From assembly GCA_017386585.1 (NCBI GenBank), contig JAFNPO010000064.1, forward strand, positions 1 to 41,374: a stretch of 41,374 bases of DNA. The letters run 5' to 3'. The first letter of the stretch is position 1; the number at the start of each line of letters is the position of its first letter. The position numbers and the translations under genes are program-made. This DNA is from Aeriscardovia sp. GTDB taxonomy: Bacteria > Actinomycetota > Actinomycetes > Actinomycetales > Bifidobacteriaceae. The notes under the pieces were generated by a model. The model made no database searches, had not been told where the DNA came from, and was given only the letters and a program-made list of their open reading frames with translations. This document shows, in pieces, positions 8,802 to 16,502 of the stretch.

Positions 8802-9149
8802 ATGAACGACTTCGACAACCAGAACTTCACTGGGCCTGATCCGCGCCGGCTACGCCCCATAGACTTGCAGCAGCAGTACCTGCGCGGTCCGGGAATGTCG
8901 GAGAAATCGAAAATCGTCGCTGGCCTTTACGGCATCTTCCTGGGACTTTTCGGCGTTCACAATTTCTACTTGGGCAATACCGGCAGGGGTATCTGTCAAT
9001 TGCTTCTGACGCTCGTAGGCTGGGCATGCGTGGGCGTGGGTCCGATTGTCTCGCTCATCTGGAGCCTAGTTGAGGGTATCAACATTCTCGCCTCACACCC
9101 AGGTTCGAAATGGCATCTCGACGCCGAGGGCATGCAGCTGCAGGACTGA
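8802..9149 (+). CDS. TM2 domain membrane protein
   Basis: 115-aa protein with a hydrophilic N-terminus (about 38 residues) and a C-terminal TM2 domain: two membrane helices joined by a tight turn, with the family's FGVHNFYLGNTGRG motif in the first half and a second helix ending SLVEGINILA. TM2 proteins are common in actinobacteria and their function is poorly known. The ATG at 8802 is preceded by AAAGGAG at a spacing of 6; the frame extends into tRNA-Val, which is not a real start. Probably read through from the tRNA-Val promoter, and followed by a clear terminator. Confidence 0.85.
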   Translation: MNDFDNQNFTGPDPRRLRPIDLQQQYLRGPGMSEKSKIVAGLYGIFLGLFGVHNFYLGNTGRGICQLLLTLVGWACVGVGPIVSLIWSLVEGINILASHPGSKWHLDAEGMQLQD

Positions 9150-9183
9150 GAGGCAGGAGCAGACAACCGGCACGAAACTGCGG

Positions 9184-9225
9184 AAAGGGGTGGCTGCAGG
9201 ATTACTCCCCCAGTCGCCCCTTTTT
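9184..9225 (+). terminator. Terminator of the TM2 gene
   Basis: 13-bp stem with two G-U pairs (9184-9196/9211-9223) whose 3' arm runs into TTTTT (9221-9225). Intrinsic terminator 35 nt after the TM2 stop. Confidence 0.8.
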
Positions 9226-9327
9226 CTACTTATGCGGCTCACACCCCCACAATGACGAACTCCAACGGATGCAATGCTGGATTCGGTTGCGCACCAGTTT
9301 GGCGCACAGCTCTCAACAACTGGTCTC

Positions 9328-9765
9328 TCAATGCTCGGCAGAATGGCGCTGACGTCCTGCTCCGAACGGCAGCAAGCGAATGGCGTTCCAGCCGGCACTA
9401 AGGCTCATCGGCTTGGCCGGGTTCATGCCAGCGTTCTTGGCAGCATTCTGGATAATCGACGGGCTTGCCGCGCCGTCGCGGCCTGGCTTGGGCGCAATAA
9501 TCCAGAAGGGGTTGTCGGAATCCAACGGCGCCTCCGCGTCGACAATATCATCCGTCAGAGCGTCCTCGTCATCGCCGTCACGCCACCAGATGATGGCGCC
9601 GTCTACGGCGCCGTTATAGTCCTCGTCAACAAGATCCTGGCCGGTGATGGACGAAATCGCGTCACGGACATCTTCATCGACGTCCTCGTCCCACAGCCAC
9701 TCCTGGATAATATCGTCTTTCTTAAAACCAAGCTCTGCAGCCTGCGTTGGGGTTGTGCTTACCAC
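9328..9765 (-). CDS. DUF3052 family protein
   Basis: 145 aa, acidic, matching the actinobacterial DUF3052 family: N-terminal helix with AAELGFKKDDIIQEWLWDEDVDEDVRD, then an acidic stretch (DGAIIWWRDGDDEDALTDDIVDAEAPL) and the core DNPFWIIAPKPGRDGAASPSIIQNAAKNAGM. No enzymatic motif is visible and the function is unknown. The GTG start at 9765 has no Shine-Dalgarno, but a TATGCT box (9774-9779 on the minus strand) lies 8 nt upstream, so the mRNA is probably leaderless. It ends convergently with the TM2 gene and is followed upstream by a Lon-like protease gene on the same strand. Confidence 0.85.
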   Translation of the reverse strand: MVSTTPTQAAELGFKKDDIIQEWLWDEDVDEDVRDAISSITGQDLVDEDYNGAVDGAIIWWRDGDDEDALTDDIVDAEAPLDSDNPFWIIAPKPGRDGAASPSIIQNAAKNAGMNPAKPMSLSAGWNAIRLLPFGAGRQRHSAEH

Positions 9766-9833
9766 AAGAAAAGAGCATAGCAGCCGTTCTTTACTTCGCT
9801 ACCCATCGTCACTATGCCTGCTCCCGTTCCGCA

Positions 9834-10721
9834 CTACGCCGTGCAGGTCGGCAAATCTGCTCCCTGGCCTTGACCGATTGCCACAACGGCGTTGTAGGCC
9901 TGCAGGAGTGTCGAGACCTTAACAACCCGCAATCCCGCGGGCACGTAGCCCACGACATCGGAGCAGTTGCCGGACGGTGCTAGGAACCAGGACGCGCCGT
10001 CGCGGCGGGCGCCGAGCATTTTTAGTCGGATGCCACCGATTTTACCGATCTGTTCCTCCGCGGAAATAGTACCGGTGCCAGCGATAGTCTGATTACCCGC
10101 CATGGTGCCACTCGTTAGCTTGTCAATGATACCGAGCGCGAACATCATCCCCGCGCTCGGGCCGCCGACATCGCCTGCACTCATGTCGATTTTGATGTTC
10201 GGGTCATCCAGATTTGCCAGATGCCGCTGCGCGATGAATTTCAACGCTACGGACTGGGCCCGCCCCTGCGCGCTAGACATTTGCCCACTAATCTGCTTGT
10301 CATAGGCCCTCGTTGTCTCGCCGATGGGGAACACGACCTCGCGCGGCATGACCGCCTCCTGGGGATGGAACCAGGCCGCCAGCGTCTGCATAGCGTTGAT
10401 CGGGACCCGGGGTGACCCCTCCACGTTGACGGTAACCATCAGCAGCTTGCCGCTCGTCGGCTTGACCGGCGCGCCCGCGATGCGGATAGTGTCTTCCTTC
10501 GAGGTCACGGCTCTGCCAGACGCGCCGTTGTCGAGCGTTTCACGACCTAGAACATTCATTGTCGGCCCGGGCATCTCAATAACATAATTTGTCGGAAGGA
10601 ACAGGCACGCCGCCAGAGCGACGAACAACACCCATCCCACGTTTCGACGCCACCAATGACACTTTTCCCCTGATGGCTGAACAGATTGCAAGGTCGAGAC
10701 CTTGCGGTGCAAAAAAGACAT
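9834..10721 (-). CDS. Lon-like (S16) membrane-anchored serine protease, YlbL-like, apparently without PDZ
   Basis: 295 aa from ATG 10721: basic N-terminus, one membrane helix (about 28-45, VGWVLFVALAACLFLP), an extracytoplasmic beta-rich region beginning YVIEMPGPTMNV, and a C-terminal Lon catalytic domain. The Ser-Lys dyad is recognisable: S189 in GGPSAGMMFAL and K234 in GGIRLKMLGARRDG, 45 residues apart as in Lon. YlbL proteins normally carry a PDZ domain before the catalytic Ser; here only about 25 residues separate SSAQGRAQS from GGPSAG, so PDZ seems missing. Start choice: TATACT (10731-10736) is 9 nt before ATG 10721, suggesting a leaderless message; ATG 10730 is the alternative. Divergent from the zincin_2 gene, a common actinobacterial pairing. 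Confidence 0.85.
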   Translation of the reverse strand: MSFLHRKVSTLQSVQPSGEKCHWWRRNVGWVLFVALAACLFLPTNYVIEMPGPTMNVLGRETLDNGASGRAVTSKEDTIRIAGAPVKPTSGKLLMVTVNVEGSPRVPINAMQTLAAWFHPQEAVMPREVVFPIGETTRAYDKQISGQMSSAQGRAQSVALKFIAQRHLANLDDPNIKIDMSAGDVGGPSAGMMFALGIIDKLTSGTMAGNQTIAGTGTISAEEQIGKIGGIRLKMLGARRDGASWFLAPSGNCSDVVGYVPAGLRVVKVSTLLQAYNAVVAIGQGQGADLPTCTA

Positions 10722-10777
10722 ATTTTTCATAGTATAGACGGTTGTCAACGCACCAAAACAGACAGGACATAACAGCG

Positions 10778-12421
10778 ATGGACAGCAATGAACTGCACCA
10801 GTGGATGATTGATTCCTTCGGTTCTCTCCAAGGCGAAGCCCTGTGGAACCAGTTCTCGCGACTCCCACGAGAAATCCAGGACCAGCTGCTGTCGCAGGAT
10901 CCCAGTAAGCTCCCTAAGCCGCAGGACATGCACGACCTGCTGGCCGCGTTTGTCGAGAGCGGGATGTCGTCCTTCGCCCGGGCAGACGGCTCCGACGAAG
11001 AGCCTATCAACCGCCGTCTGGCGGCCACGCTTGCCGAACGCAAGGCTGGTGAAAACTCCCTCGGCTTTCTTAGCGCAGCGCAGGAGAGCCAGGCCCGTTC
11101 AGCTCTAAGCGCGGCGAACTTATGGCTGGACTCCGCGACGATCTTCGACCCGGCACCCGGCGAATCTGATGTGCTCACCCCGGCCACTTGGACGAAAGCA
11201 ACCATTGGATCCTGGCTCACGCTGGCGACGCCTGTAGCCAAATCGGCAACCGCCGCGCTGGAGGCCGTGTTTAGCGAACGCCTAGGTGGCCTGAACGGCG
11301 AAATCACAGGTCTGTTTGCCGGTCCGGTGCCCATTCCCATTCCCGAGGGGATGAAGGATCCGCATCGAATCATGCGGCTGCTGGGCAGCACTACTTTCGC
11401 CATCCAGCTCGGACAGGCCTCCGGGCGGCTAGCGCACGAGGTGTTTGGTAGCTTTGATCAGAGCATGGCTATGGGAGCGAATCCAGCCGGCGCACTCGTG
11501 CCAGAGAACATCCAGGCGTTCGCCAACAGCCTGAAGCTGCCTGTTGACGAGGTTATGGATTTCGTTGCGCTACGCGAAGCGGCGCATGCTCGACTTTTCG
11601 CGTCGGCGCCGTGGCTGATGCCGCAGATTGAAGTACTCATCAACAAATACGCCCGCAGCATCGGCATTGACCTCGATGCTGTTGAGGAACAGCTGCGCGG
11701 AGCGGTTTCCATGAATCCCGAAGAGATTGGCGGAGCTGTTAATCTAGCCAAGGTCAGCATGGAGGAATCCCCGGAGCAGCTTGAAGCCAAACGCCGTCTG
11801 GAATCCATGCTTGCACTCGTCGAGGGCTGGGTGGACTGCACCACTTGGCGTGCCGGTAGCGCGTTCCTGCCGCACATTAGCCAGCTGCGCGAGATGATAC
11901 GCCGTCGGCGCGCGGCGGGCGGTCCTGCCGAGCATACCTTCGAGAGCCTGCTGGGCCTGGAACTACGCCCACGCGCAGCACGTGAGGCTTGCGACGTCTG
12001 GGAGAAGCTCACCGCTGATGGTGTGGAATCTCGCGACGCTCATTGGACCCACCCAGACCTGCTGCCACAGATTCCGGAGGCGCAGAGCGACTCCAGCAAT
12101 GCAGTTAGCGGAAACACGGCCAATAAAAGTAATACCCCAAGGGCGATGCACGAAGGCAAGTCCAGCGCCGGCTCCTCCAACCCCGCTATCACTGACGATT
12201 TCTCCGGCGCCACAGCGAACACTCCAGCTCCAAGCGACGCGGTGAACTGGGACGCCGCCCTCGACGACCTCCTAGCCGAAGAAGCTACAAAAGACAACAA
12301 CGAGAATACGAACGAAACCGGAAACACGAACAACACCGATAAAGGTCCCAATCACGACGGTTCCGACGCGGATAATAACGATAACGGCAGTGACGTTTCC
12401 GACATCGGCAAAAACAAGTAA
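10778..12421 (+). CDS. Zincin_2-type putative metalloprotease (DUF2342-like)
   Basis: 547 aa from ATG 10778 (the frame extends 36 nt to a TTG). Matches the actinobacterial family once described as coenzyme F420 biosynthesis-associated or zinc-dependent metalloprotease: FAGPVPIPIPEG in the N-terminal half, then the helix FVALREAAHARLFASAPWLMPQ. In the canonical family this helix carries HExxH; here the first ligand position is Arg (R266-E267-x-x-H270). The last 90 or so residues form an Asn/Asp-rich, probably disordered tail. The physiological substrate is unknown. It is divergent from the Lon-like protease with a 56-nt gap and converges on the UvrD2-like gene. Confidence 0.85.
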   Translation: MDSNELHQWMIDSFGSLQGEALWNQFSRLPREIQDQLLSQDPSKLPKPQDMHDLLAAFVESGMSSFARADGSDEEPINRRLAATLAERKAGENSLGFLSAAQESQARSALSAANLWLDSATIFDPAPGESDVLTPATWTKATIGSWLTLATPVAKSATAALEAVFSERLGGLNGEITGLFAGPVPIPIPEGMKDPHRIMRLLGSTTFAIQLGQASGRLAHEVFGSFDQSMAMGANPAGALVPENIQAFANSLKLPVDEVMDFVALREAAHARLFASAPWLMPQIEVLINKYARSIGIDLDAVEEQLRGAVSMNPEEIGGAVNLAKVSMEESPEQLEAKRRLESMLALVEGWVDCTTWRAGSAFLPHISQLREMIRRRRAAGGPAEHTFESLLGLELRPRAAREACDVWEKLTADGVESRDAHWTHPDLLPQIPEAQSDSSNAVSGNTANKSNTPRAMHEGKSSAGSSNPAITDDFSGATANTPAPSDAVNWDAALDDLLAEEATKDNNENTNETGNTNNTDKGPNHDGSDADNNDNGSDVSDIGKNK

Positions 12422-12442
12422 CGTAGCCCCCTGTGGTGAATC

Positions 12443-12474
12443 GATGTCGACCACTCGTTCGGTAGGCCGACATC
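12443..12474 (+). terminator. Inverted repeat after the zincin_2 gene
   Basis: Arms GATGTCGACC and GGCCGACATC (12443-12452/12465-12474), 10 bp with one mismatch, 21 nt after the stop codon. No T run follows directly, so its terminator role is uncertain. Confidence 0.4.
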
Positions 12475-12478
12475 AATC

Positions 12479-12507
12479 AAAAACCGCAGCAGTATCATGC
12501 TGCGCGG
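12479..12507 (-). terminator. Terminator of the UvrD2-like gene
   Basis: Stem CCGCAGCAG/CTGCGCGG with one bulged A (12484-12492/12500-12507), followed on the minus strand by TTTTT (12479-12483). The other side has CTTTCTC, so it may work weakly in both directions between the convergent genes. Confidence 0.7.
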
Positions 12508-12561
12508 CTTTCTCACTTTTTGCAGCGCTTTCTTCGGCCGTTTTCCTTTCCGCGAACCTAT

Positions 12562-14184
12562 TCAGAGGAACCGGCTGGGATGGCGCAGCGGCGAAGCCTC
12601 GTCCTTGCGCAACGCATAGGACAGCAGTACCTGGCGCCGGCCACGAGTGACGGCGACGTAAAGCAGCCGACGTTCTTCCTCGATTTGCTCGTCTTCCGCA
12701 GCAGCGCTATACGGAATAAGCCCGTCGGACGCGCCGCATACAAACACGATGTTCCACTCCAAGCCCTTGGCAGCGTGTACCGTCGAAAGCGTCACCGGCG
12801 CCGGCAGTGACGAGACACTCCCCCGACGAATAGCCTCCCGGATAGAGCGGGGCACCGTCGGTTTCTCCGTACCGACGTCCCCATCGCGCCGCATCCGATA
12901 GGGGATGCCCGCTTCCTCCATCGCTGCGCGAAACGGAATCAGCTGTGCGTTGGTCCTCGTCAGAACGGCAATCTCGTCACCGGATTCTCCGATGGCCATC
13001 AGCCCAGCGATTTTCCGGGCGACTGCCCGTGCCTCCTGATCGTCAGTATCGAATCGGACGAATCGAAGGCCTGGATCCGCATGAGCACACGAAGTCGTAG
13101 TAGCAGCCGGTAAAGCTGCCGAGGTTTTCATATTCGTTGGACGCAGCCGTACATAGTTCCGCGCCTGCGGCGAGCGCTCCAGCACGCGGTTTGCACAATC
13201 GACAATAACGGGCACCGACCGGTAATCCGTCTCTAGCCTGATATCGGCCGATAACGGAGCGAACTCGCGCCCAAAGTTTAGCAGGTACCAGCTGGTGGCT
13301 CCGGCGAAGGAGTAGATGGTCTGCGCCGGATCGCCCACCACGCAGATGTTTCGATTCGCTGACGTCATGGATTTCGACCGGTTCCCCACGCCCAGCCATA
13401 GATCCACAAGCCGGTGCTCTAGCGGGGAAACATCTTGGTACTCGTCGACTGTGAGCCAGCCGATGGTATCGCGCGTCATCATCGCCGCTTCGTCCGAAGT
13501 TTCAATCAGATGACAGAGAATCAGCAGAATGTCGTCGAAGTCCATAGCGTGATGTTCGGATTTTTCCTGCTCGTAGCGCAGCAGGATGGCCTGCATCTGC
13601 TCGGGGTCCAATGCCGCCGGTGGGATCCGGCTCATTTGCGCGCACACGGCCGGGTAATCCTCAGGCGGAATCAGCTCCGACTTCGTCCAGGCGATCTCCG
13701 AGAGCACATCCTGAACTTCGCGAGGCGACGTACTGTGCGCCGGGGAGACACCATTGATGACGTCGGCCACCAGCGCCAGGGGATTGAGCGCCTCCGGATT
13801 CTGACTAGCTGGATCATGGCTGGACGGGGCGCCCATGAGGATGGGCATGTCGCCGCCAACAAGGTCGCGCCATACATGCCCCAGCTGCGAAAGTGCCAAC
13901 GAATGGAAGGTCGCAGCCGTCACCTCGGTTGCTCCCAGCTTCCGCAGACGGCTCTGCATCTCTTGCGCAGCTTTGTCGGTGAAGGTGACGGCCACCGTCC
14001 GGTGCGGGTTCCACTTGCCAGTTGCGCATCCGTAGGCAATGCGCCGCGTGATGGTCCGCGTCTTGCCGGCGCCGGCCACCGCCAGAATGCGGACTGGCCC
14101 GTCGAGACAGGTCGCAGCGCGTTGCTGAGCGTCGTCCAAACCAGCCAGCAGCTCGTCAGAAGGGATTTGTGTCATAATCCTCAT
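12562..14184 (-). CDS. UvrD2-like superfamily 1A DNA helicase, reduced
   Basis: 540-aa 3'-5' DNA helicase of the UvrD/Rep family, most like actinobacterial UvrD2. All helicase motifs are present in order: Q motif LDDAQQRAA, I AVAGAGKT, Ia VTFTDKAAQEM, II VDEYQD, III GDPAQTIYSFAGA, IV LETDYRS, V LSTVHAAKGLEW, VI EERRLLYVAVTRGRRQ. Between GIPYRMRRD and motif V there are only about 30 residues where UvrD2 has an extended 2B domain, and the protein ends at PSRFL without an HRDC domain. ATG 14184 is 7 nt after a TATATG box (14192-14197) without a Shine-Dalgarno; ATG 14175 behind GAGGA is the alternative. Likely role in DNA repair. Confidence 0.9.
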   Translation of the reverse strand: MRIMTQIPSDELLAGLDDAQQRAATCLDGPVRILAVAGAGKTRTITRRIAYGCATGKWNPHRTVAVTFTDKAAQEMQSRLRKLGATEVTAATFHSLALSQLGHVWRDLVGGDMPILMGAPSSHDPASQNPEALNPLALVADVINGVSPAHSTSPREVQDVLSEIAWTKSELIPPEDYPAVCAQMSRIPPAALDPEQMQAILLRYEQEKSEHHAMDFDDILLILCHLIETSDEAAMMTRDTIGWLTVDEYQDVSPLEHRLVDLWLGVGNRSKSMTSANRNICVVGDPAQTIYSFAGATSWYLLNFGREFAPLSADIRLETDYRSVPVIVDCANRVLERSPQARNYVRLRPTNMKTSAALPAATTTSCAHADPGLRFVRFDTDDQEARAVARKIAGLMAIGESGDEIAVLTRTNAQLIPFRAAMEEAGIPYRMRRDGDVGTEKPTVPRSIREAIRRGSVSSLPAPVTLSTVHAAKGLEWNIVFVCGASDGLIPYSAAAEDEQIEEERRLLYVAVTRGRRQVLLSYALRKDEASPLRHPSRFL

Positions 14185-14235
14185 TTTTGCGCATATATCA
14201 GGATTTCGTCGCTTTGTTTGTATTAGTGTTGAAAT

Positions 14236-16191
14236 GTGAAAAATCGGAGTCCCTATTTCCTTGCTGCGCTTGCATCTGCCATTGCTTCCGACCTGCGGAT
14301 CGTGTCGGTGAGTCTGACAGATGATTTGCCGCGTATGGATGAGGGCAAGGATATCGTCACCGGCATCCTTCTGACCCAGAATGGCGACTCCTACGACATT
14401 AGCGTTGGCCTAGACGAACAGGCCTGCGCGCTGCTGCGCAAGCGCGCCGCCGCTGCCCGCTCCCTTCGTCCGAGCGGTGAACTGCTGCGCCGTCTGGGGT
14501 TCCAGCTCGAGAGGACTGTGTACACCGGCGACGTCAAGACGGATGACGGCCTAAAAACTGTCCTCATCACCCCGCAGCTCGAAGGATTTCCGCGCCCGTT
14601 CGAATCCCTGGACGTTTCCTTGTGTGCGTCCCTAGGAGCGGCCATCGCTAAAATTCACTGTCTCAAGCCAGACAAGCTCATGGAATTCGGCTACCAGACG
14701 TTCAGCGGTTCGGCTATTCGTGAAGAGTTAGAGACTTGGGTGGACCATCTGACTATCGAGCGCGACATTCCACGAGCCATTCTCAACCGCTGGGACCAGC
14801 TCATCACCGTCGACGCGTTGTGGGACTTCCGCGCAAGTCTCGTGCACGGCGATTACCAGGCCAATGATGTGCTGTTCCTCGATTCAGGCGTCAGTGCCAT
14901 CCGCAACTGGGAGCGACTGCAGATCAGCGACCCGGCTCGCGACTTTGCGTGGCTGTTCGAGGACTCCATCTCCGATATGCAACGCGACGCCGTCTTATCG
15001 GAATATGGGCGCATCATGGGTTCGCATATGGACTCGCGCATCGTGCCGCGCGCGCGCCTGTGGCGTCAGATGAACATCGTCACCGACTTTCTCCGCTCTC
15101 TCGACTCCATGGACCGCGTCTGGATTGACGAAACACGCATCCGCGTGGAGAACCTCGCCTCCATCCTGACTCCTATCACCGCCGTTACGCCAGACAATTC
15201 CGTCAACGCCTCTCACATAAGCCAAGAGGACGCTGTCAAAGAGGATGCTAACTCCACGGTGACCGTCGGTACATTGCTGGGCAAGTCCGGTTCACCGCGA
15301 ATGCGCGAGCAAATCCAGCAAGAGTTTGGCGGACCGTCTGTCCGCTGGGGCGACGGCACCGGCGACGCTGCGTCGGAAGCTGTAACAAGCATCCTGTCGA
15401 CGTTCCGTCCTGGTGGTCCCGCACACTCCAACGTGCCGTCATCTGCTGAGGACGCTGCGCGCGTGGTGGTCGACGCCGCGCGCAGCACCGGTATCCAAAC
15501 CGGTGACCTCGATGATGGCATGCGTGCCAATAACGCCGCCGCGTCTGCGGGGCGTCTTGCCGAAGCCAGCGCGCGCCCAGCCGCAGCTGGGAGCAGCCAG
15601 AGTGGCGCCGACGGCCTTACTGACCGAAACAATGTTCAGCCCAATGCCGACGCTTCCCATCCTGTCACTCATCCAACCGCCGCGGCCATCCCCCCGGACC
15701 CCGCTCTGGCAGCGGCCATGCTGCAGACTGTTGCACGCGCCGCTATCGCTAACCGCAACGGCGTCGATCTGCAGGCTGAGCAGGAGAAGAAGGCGAATCT
15801 GGATGAGAATGGCAATCCGAAGCCAATGAGTGAGTTGGACACGGCTCTATTCAGTGCCGCGTCCTTCGCCGCTAGCCAGCAGCAGTCCATCGAAGCAGAC
15901 GTGCACGTTGCCGGTTCCGTCCGACTATGCGACGCGGGCGAACCGCTGCGCGAGCCGACCGCGAGGTCGTCTGCGGTCCAGCCGACGACGTCCAAACCTG
16001 TGGCAGTGTCCAACGACACCTACTCGATTTCAGCGGCACAGGCCGCGGCCCTGCAGTCCGCAAAGGACCGGCACATGACCATCGTCACGGCACATGCGAA
16101 CAGCGAAAACGGCAGCGATGAAATCGCCTATCCAACTACGATGGTCCTACAAGCCACCATCCAGAGCGCGAAGAATGGAGAGAACAAGTGA
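14236..16191 (+). CDS. APH-fold phosphotransferase-like protein, possible pseudokinase
   Basis: 651 aa. Residues 1 to about 310 have the aminoglycoside-phosphotransferase/choline-kinase fold: PQLEG hinge region, LGAAIAKIH, Brenner-like catalytic loop LVHGDYQAND (H204, D206, N210) and the following AIRNWERLQISDPARDFAWLF. In active members the latter reads (I/V)DW with the metal-binding Asp; here it is Asn (N224). The second half (about 320-651) is Ala/Pro/Ser-rich, low complexity, without known domains. Homologues commonly sit next to uvrD2 in actinobacteria but their substrate is unknown. The GTG start has no Shine-Dalgarno and lies 9 nt after TATTAG (14221-14226), so it is probably leaderless. 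It overlaps the DUF3107 gene by 4 nt. Confidence 0.8.
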   Translation: MKNRSPYFLAALASAIASDLRIVSVSLTDDLPRMDEGKDIVTGILLTQNGDSYDISVGLDEQACALLRKRAAAARSLRPSGELLRRLGFQLERTVYTGDVKTDDGLKTVLITPQLEGFPRPFESLDVSLCASLGAAIAKIHCLKPDKLMEFGYQTFSGSAIREELETWVDHLTIERDIPRAILNRWDQLITVDALWDFRASLVHGDYQANDVLFLDSGVSAIRNWERLQISDPARDFAWLFEDSISDMQRDAVLSEYGRIMGSHMDSRIVPRARLWRQMNIVTDFLRSLDSMDRVWIDETRIRVENLASILTPITAVTPDNSVNASHISQEDAVKEDANSTVTVGTLLGKSGSPRMREQIQQEFGGPSVRWGDGTGDAASEAVTSILSTFRPGGPAHSNVPSSAEDAARVVVDAARSTGIQTGDLDDGMRANNAAASAGRLAEASARPAAAGSSQSGADGLTDRNNVQPNADASHPVTHPTAAAIPPDPALAAAMLQTVARAAIANRNGVDLQAEQEKKANLDENGNPKPMSELDTALFSAASFAASQQQSIEADVHVAGSVRLCDAGEPLREPTARSSAVQPTTSKPVAVSNDTYSISAAQAAALQSAKDRHMTIVTAHANSENGSDEIAYPTTMVLQATIQSAKNGENK

Positions 16192-16433
16192 GCACCAGCG
16201 AAATCAGTGTCGAAATTGGTATCAAGCAGGTCGGACGCTCTCTGACCTTCACTACGGGGCAGTCTGCCGACAGCGTGATGGATGACCTCAATGCAGCCAT
16301 CGCCAACAGTTCCACCGCGCAACTCACGGATGCGAAGGGACGCCGCATCCTCATACCGGGATCCGCCGTCGGCTATGCCATCGTCGGCACGCAGACGGTG
16401 CGACCACTGGGATTTGGTCCACTCAACCAGTGA
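16188..16433 (+). CDS. DUF3107 family protein
   Basis: 81-aa protein of the actinobacterial DUF3107 family, recognisable by IGIKQVGRSLTF near the N-terminus, a central acidic helix (ADSVMDDLNAAIA) and KGRRILIPGSAVGYAIVG near the C-terminus. It has a compact beta-alpha-beta look and no catalytic motif; function unknown. The GTG start overlaps the TGA of the APH-fold gene (GTGA) and is preceded by GGAG at a spacing of 7, so the two are translationally coupled. Confidence 0.88.
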   Translation: MSTSEISVEIGIKQVGRSLTFTTGQSADSVMDDLNAAIANSSTAQLTDAKGRRILIPGSAVGYAIVGTQTVRPLGFGPLNQ

Positions 16434-16454
16434 GTGTCGACCAGTCGGCCCAAT

Positions 16455-16496
16455 AAAAAGGTTCCGTGCTTGGCATTTGCCAGCGAAGGACCTTTT
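16455..16496. terminator. Bidirectional terminator between DUF3107 and PHP genes
   Basis: Outer stem AAAAGGTTCC/GGACCTTTT (16456-16465/16488-16496, one bulge) enclosing an inner stem CTTGGCA/TGCCAG. T runs lie on both strands (CCTTTTCG on plus, CCTTTTTATT on minus), as expected between convergent genes. Confidence 0.75.
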
Positions 16497-16502
16497 CGTT
16501 CC

